Shown in pieces: positions 57,990 through 64,000 of a DNA stretch of 64,000 nucleotides. The DNA comes from Bradyrhizobium xenonodulans (GTDB taxonomy: Bacteria; Pseudomonadota; Alphaproteobacteria; Rhizobiales; Xanthobacteraceae). The stretch is taken from contig NZ_CP089391.1 in assembly GCF_027594865.1 (NCBI RefSeq), positions 5,424,501 through 5,488,500 on the forward strand. Direction: 5' to 3'. Every line of letters starts with the position of its first letter. The first letter of the stretch is position 1. Under the pieces are notes generated by a model. That model saw only the letters and a list, made by a program, of their open reading frames with translations, had not been told where the DNA came from and ran no database searches. The position numbers and the translations under genes are program-made.

Positions 57990-58107
57990 ACCTCTCCCGC
58001 AAGCGGGAGAGGTCGCGCCAAAGGCGCGGGTGAGGGTTCTCTCCTCTGGGGGGCTCTCGATCGCGGAGACACCCTCTCCCCAACCCTCCCCCGCAAGCGG
58101 GGGAGGG
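57990..58107. repeat. pair of GC-rich palindromic repeats between gspF and gspE
   Basis: ACCTCTCCCGCAAGCGGGAGAGGT (57990-58013) and CCCTCCCCCGCAAGCGGGGGAGGG (58084-58107) are each nearly perfect hairpins. They are linked by sequence with GCGCGGGTGAGGGTTCTCTCC and ACACCCTCTCCCCAACC. This compound element is a frequent intergenic repeat of Bradyrhizobium and relatives. It lies in the 218-base gap between gspE and gspF, where it could form stable mRNA structure that changes the ratio of the two products. Confidence 0.8.
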
Positions 58108-58153
58108 AGCATACCTCCCTCGGAGCTGCGTCTGAACCTAATCTCATCATGAT

Positions 58154-59851
58154 CTAGCGCACCGTCGTGACGCGGAAGACTTCGGGCACGGTGGTCAGAC
58201 CCGCCCGGCATTTGGCGACCGCGTCCTCCAGCATCGTCGTCATGCCGCCTCGCATCGCGGCGGCATCGATCGAATGGGAGTCGGTCTGCGGGCCGATCAA
58301 CGTACGCACCTCGTCGGACATCTCTAGGATCTCGAACACGCCGTTACGGCCGCGATAGCCGGTGCCGCCGCAGCGTTCGCAGCCGCCGGCCTCGTGCACG
58401 ACCTCGCCGCACTTGAAGCCGATCACGGCAAAGCGCGGATCCCTGGCGAGATCGGCCTCGGTGAGCGTGTGCGGCACCTTGCAGCGGTCGCACAGCATGC
58501 GCACCAGCCGTTGCGCGACCACTGCCCGCAATGTGGACTTCAGCAGGAAGCCCTCGATGCCGAGATCGATCAGGCGTGGCACGGCGGCCGCCGCGGTCTC
58601 GGTGTGCAGTGTCGTCAGCACGAGATGGCCGGTCAGTGCGGCATGGATCGCGATATGCGCCGTCTCGGCGTCGCGGACCTCGCCGACCATGATCACGTCG
58701 GGGTCCTGGCGCACGAAGGCGCGCATGGCGGAGGCGAAGGTCAGCCCGATCGACGGCTTGACCTGCGACTGGTTGATGCCGGGGATCTCGTACTCGACGG
58801 GGTCTTCGATGGTGAGGATCTTGCGCGTCGGCTCGTTCAGGATCGACAGCATGGTCGCGAGCGTCGTGGTCTTGCCGCTGCCGGTCGGTCCCGTGACGAC
58901 GATCATGCCGTGCGGCATCGCCAGCAGCCGCGTCATCGCGCTCTCGTCGCGCGTGGCGAGGCCCAGCTTGCTCATCTCCAGCAGGCCGCGGTCGCGCGGC
59001 AACAGGCGGATGACGGCGCTCTCGCCATGCTGCGTCGGCATGGTCGCAACGCGGACGTCGATCTCGCTGCGCCCGACCCGCACGCGCGCGGCACCGTCCT
59101 GCGGCAGCCGCCGTTCGGCGATGTTGAGGCTGGCGAGAATCTTGATGCGCGAGATCAGCGCTTGCGGCGGGATGCCGTGCGGCGACGGCAGCGCGCGCAA
59201 CAGGCCATCGACGCGCATGCGCACCGTGAGTCCGGCGCGGAATGGCTCGACGTGAATGTCGCTGGCTCGTAGATCCACCGCACGCTCGAGGAGATCGTTG
59301 AGCGCACGCACCACCGGCGCGCCGCTGGCGAGATCGCGCAGGCTCTCGATGTCGTCGTCGGACTGCTGCGCAATGCCCTTGCCGGTTCGATCGGCACTTG
59401 CATCATCGGCATCGGCCCGTTGATCGAGGACCGTGGTAATATCCTCATATGACGCCACGACGACATCGACCGGCGCTCCGAACACGATTTCGGCGGCGCG
59501 AATGGCGGCCGTGTCAGAGGGGTCGGCGACAGCCAGCCGAAACACGTCATTCGGCTCATAAAAGGGAAAGATGGTGGATTCACGCAGGAAACGGCGCGAA
59601 AAACCGTCGAGGCGGGGCGTGGCCGCGAGCAATTGCGGAAGGCTCAGCCGCGGCAAACCAAAATAATCGGAGACTTCATCGGCGAAGTCGGCTGCGGAAA
59701 GATCGGTGGCCTCCCACAATTCGCGCAAGGGGCGCGTGAGCGCGGGATTGGCTGACTTGTCCACATGGGCGTGCGCCCGCAGCGGCAAAGAATATTTTTC
59801 GAGGAGATGCTGCCGGAAGCTCTCTGCGGAAAGGTCTCGCATCGCACTCAC
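58154..59851 (-). CDS. gspE: type II secretion ATPase GspE
   Basis: A 565-residue ATPase; ATG 59851 or ATG 59842 can start it. An N-terminal GspE/PilB domain (residues about 20-160) is followed by ASDIHVEPFRAGLTVRMRVDG. The Walker A is GPTGSGKTTTLATML, the Walker B region VIMVGEVRDAETA, and the arginine-rich LTTLHTETAAAAVPRL. A C-terminal zinc module has CDRC and, further on, CERCGGTGYRGRNGVFEIL. It powers the pseudopilus. It heads the leftward gsp operon and diverges from gspD. Confidence 0.96.
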   Translation of the reverse strand: MSAMRDLSAESFRQHLLEKYSLPLRAHAHVDKSANPALTRPLRELWEATDLSAADFADEVSDYFGLPRLSLPQLLAATPRLDGFSRRFLRESTIFPFYEPNDVFRLAVADPSDTAAIRAAEIVFGAPVDVVVASYEDITTVLDQRADADDASADRTGKGIAQQSDDDIESLRDLASGAPVVRALNDLLERAVDLRASDIHVEPFRAGLTVRMRVDGLLRALPSPHGIPPQALISRIKILASLNIAERRLPQDGAARVRVGRSEIDVRVATMPTQHGESAVIRLLPRDRGLLEMSKLGLATRDESAMTRLLAMPHGMIVVTGPTGSGKTTTLATMLSILNEPTRKILTIEDPVEYEIPGINQSQVKPSIGLTFASAMRAFVRQDPDVIMVGEVRDAETAHIAIHAALTGHLVLTTLHTETAAAAVPRLIDLGIEGFLLKSTLRAVVAQRLVRMLCDRCKVPHTLTEADLARDPRFAVIGFKCGEVVHEAGGCERCGGTGYRGRNGVFEILEMSDEVRTLIGPQTDSHSIDAAAMRGGMTTMLEDAVAKCRAGLTTVPEVFRVTTVR

Positions 59852-59909
59852 AGCTTGCCTTGTTACCTGAAAGCAACAGCCTCCGCAGTCAACGGAAGGT
59901 CCTTTACCC

Positions 59910-59937
59910 TTGACTTATTTGTTAGCAAAAACATAAT
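59910..59937 (+). promoter_or_regulatory. sigma-70-like promoter candidate for gspD
   Basis: TTGACT at 59910-59915 and CATAAT at 59932-59937, separated by 16 bases in A+T-rich sequence, lie 42-70 bases before the gspD ATG (59979). The A+T-rich gap between gspE and gspD stands out from the surrounding high-GC DNA. A promoter for the leftward operon should also lie in this gap, but I cannot point to it. Confidence 0.5.
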
Positions 59938-59978
59938 CGTGGCGCAAATTATTGCGCGTCCGAACCGAGGGGGATCGG

Positions 59979-62354
59979 ATGCAATCTCCAGTCACACCCA
60001 GAGTTGGCAGGCGTATCTTGTTTGAAGTGGTCCAGCCGCTTTTGCGCCTTCGCTCAGCGTTGCCTGGAACGCTCGTTCTGTTGTCGTCAGCCTTCCTGCT
60101 CGCCGCCTGTATCGTGACGGCCGACCAGTCGATCGAGGCGGATCCCAAGGATCCTCGCGCGCAAGACATCGCCGACAAGATCCGCTCCCTCGATCTCCAG
60201 CCACGGCAACCCGGGGACACAGGATCGGGCGGCGTCGCCCAGGCCAAATCGTCGAGGCCGGCGATCTATCTCAGCGATGGTGCAACGCCACAGGGCGGTG
60301 CGCTTGCCGAGCGCGATGACTCCGGCGGCAGCGGCTACGACCTCAATTTCGAGAACGCACCGGTGGCGACCGTCGCAAAGGTCATCCTCGGTGACGTGTT
60401 GAACGTCGGCTACACCATCGACCCGCGCGTGCAGGGAACCGTCACGCTCGCCTCGGTGCGGCCGGTGCCCAAGGCGGACGCGGTCTACGTGCTCGAAAAC
60501 GCGCTGCGCATGTCGGGCGTCGCATTGGTCCGTGATCGCACCGGCTATCGCCTGCTGCCGGCGCCGGAGGCCGGTCCCGGCGGCGTCGACCGCTCGATGA
60601 ACGCGGCAGCCGGCCAGGGCATCACGGTGGTACCGCTGCGCTACGTCTCGGCCCAGAACATCTTCAAGCTGCTCGACGCCTTCGGCGTGAAGGCCCAGGC
60701 CATGCGGTCCGACAATGCCCGCAACACGCTGATCGTCAGCGGCAGCGGCAGCGATCGCGCCACCGCGGTCGACACCATTCTGTCATTCGACGCCGACTGG
60801 ATGCGCGGACAATCCGTCGGCATCTTCCCGGTCCGCAACTCCACGCCCGAGCCCGTGATCACCGAGATCGAGAAGATCATGGATTCCGGCGAAGGCGGCA
60901 TGAGCCAGAACGTGATCAAGTTCCAGCCGATTTCGCGGCTCAACTCGATCCTCGTGGTCAGCCAGAAGCCGGAATATCTCAAGCGCGCGCAGACCTGGAT
61001 CGCGCGGCTCGACCGCTCCGACACCGACGGCGTGAACCTGAAGTCCTATCCGCTGCGCTACGGCAATTCCAAGCTGATCGTGTCGATGCTGAACGACATG
61101 CTGCTCAACCAGAGCGCGACGAGCAACTCGACGCTCGACAACGCATCGAGCCAGGTCGCGCCGGGTGCCGGGATTTCGACCGCGTCGTCCGGTGGTCCGG
61201 TGGCAGCGCTCAGCGGGTTGCCGACCGCCGCCGCCGGCGCGGCGACCCCGGTCTCCGGACCTGCCGGCTCGGCCCTCGGCGCGCGGCCCGCTCCGGTCGC
61301 ATCCGCAACGCCGGCGCAGGACAATAGCGGTCTTTCGAGCGGCAGTGCGAAGCCCGGCCTCAACAGCCTCCTCCAGAATGTGCGGATCACCGCCGACGTC
61401 ACCAACAACGCCGTGCTCGTCTACGCCAACCAGGAGGCGCAGCGCATCGTCGAGCAGACCATCCGCCAGATCGACCGGCCGCAGCGCCAGATCGCGATCG
61501 AGGCGACGATCGCCGAGGTGACGCTGAACGACCAGCTGAATTACGGCGTGCAGTTCTTCCTCGCCAGCAAGCAGGGCTCGATCTCCAACACCATCTCGGG
61601 CATCAGCAATGCGGCCACGGTGGGCAGCAACACCGAGGGAACGAGCAACGCGGTCAATGCCGCGGCCGGCGCCCTGCTCGGCCGCGCGCTGCCGGGCTTC
61701 AACTTCCTGATCGGCGCCGAGAACTCGCCGCGCGTCATCCTCGACGCCCTGCATGGCGTCACCAACGTCAAGGTGCTGTCGAACCCGTCGCTGGTGGTGC
61801 TGGACAACCAGGCGGCGACCTTGCAGGTCGGCGACCAGGTGCCGTTCTCGACCGGCACCGCGACCGTGCTGACCGCCAACAACACCGTGGTCAACACCAT
61901 CGACTACAAGAACACCGGCATCATCCTGCGCGTGCTGCCGCGCGCCAATGCCAACGGCAATGTCGTGCTCGACATCGAGCAGGAGATTTCGAACATCGCC
62001 GCCGGCAGCGCCAATTCGCTGACGCCGACGATCTCGCAGCGCCGGGTCAAGAGCTCGATCGCGGTGACCAGCGGCCAGACCGTGCTGCTCGCCGGCCTGA
62101 TCAGCGAGACCGAGAACAGGCAGCGCCAGGGCCTGCCGATCCTGGATTCCATTCCCGGCGTGGGCGATGCCTTCTCGCACCAGACCAACGCGCGCAGCCG
62201 CACCGAGCTGATCCTGTTCATCCGCCCGACCGTCATCAAGGACGGCGTCGATGCGCATGTCATCGCCGAGGAGATGCGCAGCAAGATGAACAGCCGTCTG
62301 GTCGGGACCAGCAATCCCGTCGTCACCGTGAGCCCGCCCAAGGCGGCGCGCTGA
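59979..62354 (+). CDS. gspD: type II secretion secretin GspD with a lipobox
   Basis: About 791 residues from ATG 59979, with GAGGGGATCGG upstream. The signal sequence ends in LSSAFLLAAC, a lipobox; the next residue is isoleucine, which favours the outer membrane. N-domains follow (NFENAPVATVAKVILGDVLNVGYTIDPRVQG; VVPLRYVSAQNIFKLLDAFG; VRNSTPEPVITEIEKIMD). There is a long Ala/Ser/Pro linker near residues 390-460. The secretin core ends with VLDNQAATLQVGDQVPFSTG and KSSIAVTSGQTVLLAGLISE. Little follows the core, so there is no S-domain for a pilotin. It is the outer-membrane channel of the system. Confidence 0.95.
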   Translation: MQSPVTPRVGRRILFEVVQPLLRLRSALPGTLVLLSSAFLLAACIVTADQSIEADPKDPRAQDIADKIRSLDLQPRQPGDTGSGGVAQAKSSRPAIYLSDGATPQGGALAERDDSGGSGYDLNFENAPVATVAKVILGDVLNVGYTIDPRVQGTVTLASVRPVPKADAVYVLENALRMSGVALVRDRTGYRLLPAPEAGPGGVDRSMNAAAGQGITVVPLRYVSAQNIFKLLDAFGVKAQAMRSDNARNTLIVSGSGSDRATAVDTILSFDADWMRGQSVGIFPVRNSTPEPVITEIEKIMDSGEGGMSQNVIKFQPISRLNSILVVSQKPEYLKRAQTWIARLDRSDTDGVNLKSYPLRYGNSKLIVSMLNDMLLNQSATSNSTLDNASSQVAPGAGISTASSGGPVAALSGLPTAAAGAATPVSGPAGSALGARPAPVASATPAQDNSGLSSGSAKPGLNSLLQNVRITADVTNNAVLVYANQEAQRIVEQTIRQIDRPQRQIAIEATIAEVTLNDQLNYGVQFFLASKQGSISNTISGISNAATVGSNTEGTSNAVNAAAGALLGRALPGFNFLIGAENSPRVILDALHGVTNVKVLSNPSLVVLDNQAATLQVGDQVPFSTGTATVLTANNTVVNTIDYKNTGIILRVLPRANANGNVVLDIEQEISNIAAGSANSLTPTISQRRVKSSIAVTSGQTVLLAGLISETENRQRQGLPILDSIPGVGDAFSHQTNARSRTELILFIRPTVIKDGVDAHVIAEEMRSKMNSRLVGTSNPVVTVSPPKAAR

Positions 62355-62357
62355 CGC

Positions 62358-62954
62358 GTGACCGACCAGGCTCCCCACGAGGGGGTGGGGCCACCGCTCG
62401 CGCTCAGCGTCGCCCTGCTGCTGGGCGTGTTCGCAAGTCTCGTCACCGCGCCGGGCGCGGAAGGCCTGTACGGCGCGTACCTCGCCGCCCTGATGCTCGC
62501 GATCGCGGCGAACGATGCCCGCCACTACCTCATCCCGAACGAGCTGACGGGGGCAGCCTTCGCGCTCGCCTTGCTCCGCGCCGCCGCCTTCGTGCCCGAT
62601 ATCGGCGTCGAGGCCCTGCTCTGGCCGCTGGCCCGCGCAGCTGCCGTGGCGGTCCCGCTGCTGCTGCTGATGGCGTTCTACCGGCGCTGGCGTGGCCGCG
62701 ACGGGCTTGGGCTCGGCGACATCAAGTTAGGCGCGGTCTGCGGCGCCTGGCTTGACCTGGCGACCGTGGTCGCAGTGATCGAGCTTGCGGCACTGGCCGC
62801 GATCGCCGCTTATCTGGCCAATGCTGCACTGCGAAGCAAGCGGGTCCGCGGCACAGCCTTCCTGCCGTTCGGGCTTTTCCTCGCCCCCGCGATCTGGGTC
62901 GGTTGGCTGGGGGAGAGCTGGTACACGAGCTGGTTCGGCGGCTGGCCGGGCTGA
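62358..62954 (+). CDS. gspO: short A24 prepilin peptidase (GspO/PilD function, CpaA-like length)
   Basis: A 198-residue membrane protein from GTG 62358, four bases after gspD. The two catalytic aspartates are in AIAANDARHYLIPNELTG and GLGLGDIKLGAVCG (the GxGD motif). It has about six membrane segments. The N-terminal methyltransferase domain with zinc cysteines found in long GspO/PilD enzymes is absent, as in CpaA/TadV-type peptidases. Its position and the lack of another peptidase suggest that it cleaves the pseudopilins GspG-K here. Confidence 0.88.
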   Translation: MTDQAPHEGVGPPLALSVALLLGVFASLVTAPGAEGLYGAYLAALMLAIAANDARHYLIPNELTGAAFALALLRAAAFVPDIGVEALLWPLARAAAVAVPLLLLMAFYRRWRGRDGLGLGDIKLGAVCGAWLDLATVVAVIELAALAAIAAYLANAALRSKRVRGTAFLPFGLFLAPAIWVGWLGESWYTSWFGGWPG

Positions 62955-63066
62955 AGCGCGATGTTGTCCTGGACGACCAGCTTAAGCCGTTGATTCTACA
63001 GTCCTCGGCTACTGTGCATGGGGTTGTTTTCGACCTTTTTTTGTTTCGGGAGGCCGACGCGCCGGC

Positions 63067-63606
63067 TCAGGGCTCGCGGCTCGGCGCCCATTCCAGCGCC
63101 CGCAGGCGGGCTTGGGCGATCTCTCCGCGCGTCATTTTGGTGGTGACGGCATCGCGGATCCGGGCCCGCGCCTCGCGCGACGGCGGCGGCGCGGCAGCGG
63201 TCGACAGATTGAGCCATTTGGAGGCCTCGACGATGTCGCGCGGCACGCCCTGGCCGCGGTCGTAGAGCAGGCCCAGCGAATATTGGGCGCGGCTGTCGCC
63301 CTGCTCGGCCGCCCGGCGGTACCACATCGCCGCTTCCGTGTAGTTCTGCGGCACGCCGCGGCCGGTCTCGAACAGCAAGCCGAGATAGGTCTGCGCCGGC
63401 GCATTGCCGCGCTCGGCGAGCGGAATGAAGATGCGGGAGGCCGTCCTATAGTCTTGGCGCTGGTACGCGGAGAGGCCCTGGCGGAACGACTGGGCGTGGG
63501 CCGGCACCGCCGTCAGCAGCAGAAGCACGGCGACGGCCCCCAAGGCCCATCGCGACAGCCCGGCATGGCGCCGGCGCTCAAGATCATATCCGCCGAAAGA
63601 CGTCAT
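63067..63606 (-). CDS. exported Sel1-repeat (SLR) protein
   Basis: A 179-residue protein from ATG 63606, preceded by GGAAGGAA. A signal peptide ends near LLLLTAVPAHA. Three tandem Sel1-like helical repeats follow: RQGLSAYQRQDYRTASRIFIPLAERGNAPAQTYLGLLFETGRGVPQNYTEAAMWYRRAAEQGDSRAQYSLGLLYDRGQGVPRD is the core. SLR proteins act as protein-protein adaptors in the periplasm. Neighbouring genes suggest nothing specific. The C-terminal 45 residues are helical and charged. Confidence 0.88.
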   Translation of the reverse strand: MTSFGGYDLERRRHAGLSRWALGAVAVLLLLTAVPAHAQSFRQGLSAYQRQDYRTASRIFIPLAERGNAPAQTYLGLLFETGRGVPQNYTEAAMWYRRAAEQGDSRAQYSLGLLYDRGQGVPRDIVEASKWLNLSTAAAPPPSREARARIRDAVTTKMTRGEIAQARLRALEWAPSREP

Positions 63607-63798
63607 GCCGTTCCTTCCCCGCATGTCATAAGATTAGTCCGGCGGTGTGAGGGAATCCAGAGCACCGCCGGGCCGCGCCGCAACCGGCGATTTGGCGCTT
63701 TGGGTGCAGGACCGGCCCGACTATAAGGCGAGCGAAGATCTCCTCGCCGCCGCGCCCGATGCGCAGGGCCGGCCGTCACGGGCACAGGATCGCGCGTT

Positions 63799-64000
63799 TT
63801 GCGGATTTGCATCATCCAGTCCTGTTACATCCCCTGGAAGGGCTTTTTCGATCTAATCCGGCGTTGCGACGAATACGTGATGTTCGACCGCGCCCAGTAT
63901 GTGAAGCGGCACTGGCACAATCGCAACCTGATCAAGACGGCGAGCGGCCCGGCCTGGCTGACCATCCCCGTCGTGGTCAAAGGCCGCTTCGAGCAGCCGA
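63799..64000 (+). CDS. WbqC-family protein, N-terminal part (cut by window edge)
   Basis: A reading frame runs from a TTG at 63799 to the right edge, coding LRICIIQSCYIPWKGFFDLIRRCDEYVMFDRAQYVKRHWHNRNLIKTASGPAWLTIPVVVKGRFEQP. The blocks QSxYIPWKGxFDLI, QYxKRxWxNRNxIKT and WLTxPV are those of the WbqC family, found in O-antigen and capsule loci and of unknown precise reaction. AGGA lies about 11 bases upstream of the TTG. No better start is visible upstream in frame. The frame is open only to the edge. Confidence 0.82.
   Translation, partial: MRICIIQSCYIPWKGFFDLIRRCDEYVMFDRAQYVKRHWHNRNLIKTASGPAWLTIPVVVKGRFEQP

Noticed and set aside
57990..58107. Possible CRISPR-like repeat pair
   Set aside because: Only two copies, both perfect hairpins of different sequence with no spacer series; they are intergenic palindromic repeats.
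60783..62525. 580-codon reverse frame opposite gspD
   Set aside because: Antisense to the secretin; no domain, shadow composition.

Overview
The window looks like chromosomal DNA of a high-GC alphaproteobacterium, most likely Bradyrhizobium or a close relative (Nitrobacteraceae). This rests on codon use, frequent GTG/TTG starts with 4-base GTGA/ATGA overlaps, and intergenic palindromic repeats of the kind common in that group (6292-6395, 41950-42016, 57990-58107). The genus is inferred from gene content and style; no marker gene proves it. Layout: positions 1-47522 form one very large surface-glycan island, 47533-62954 a type II secretion (T2SS) locus with an autotransporter gene inside it, and 63067-64000 a Sel1-repeat protein and the start of a WbqC-family gene. 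Surface-glycan island. It opens with a NodU/CmcH-type carbamoyltransferase (cut by the left edge) and a large polytopic membrane protein. Next come two nonulosonate (sialic-acid-like) systems: a CMP-sugar transferase with a CBS-NeuB-SAF-TIM-barrel fusion (3341-6294), and a pseudaminic acid set (pseB-pseC-pseF at 7264-10129, pseI at 21182, pseG at 22546). No pseH acetyltransferase is visible. Between these lies a Wzx/Wzy/Wzz-like polymer assembly unit on the minus strand (10791-15999) containing a PhyH-type dioxygenase. A small plus-strand operon follows (SDR, metallophosphoesterase, ATP-grasp ligase; 16471-18839), then more glycan transferases and methyltransferases. From 28571 to 34564 a minus-strand operon encodes glucose-1-phosphate cytidylyltransferase, CDP-glucose 4,6-dehydratase, the PMP/[2Fe-2S] 3-dehydrase RfbH, a thiamine-diphosphate enzyme and a sugar reductase/epimerase. 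This is the logic of a CDP-linked 3,6-dideoxy, two-carbon-branched sugar (yersiniose type). A UDP-xylose synthase, a polymerase-like membrane protein and a translationally coupled run of sugar-modifying and transferase genes follow (34786-41953). A lipoprotein, a GT-C-like membrane protein, a second flippase and an RffA-type aminotransferase complete the island. T2SS locus. gspE-F-G-H-I-J-K-L-M run leftward from 59851. gspD (with a lipobox, so probably a self-piloting secretin) and a short prepilin peptidase run rightward from 59979, with a good sigma-70-like promoter between the two arms. The GspN/GspC-like gene (47533-48240) is separated from gspM by a 3.6-kb autotransporter gene on the opposite strand. 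Together the window codes for making, polymerising, flipping and decorating surface polysaccharides, and possibly flagellin glycans, plus a protein secretion system. No tRNA, rRNA, CRISPR array, transposase or integrase was recognised.
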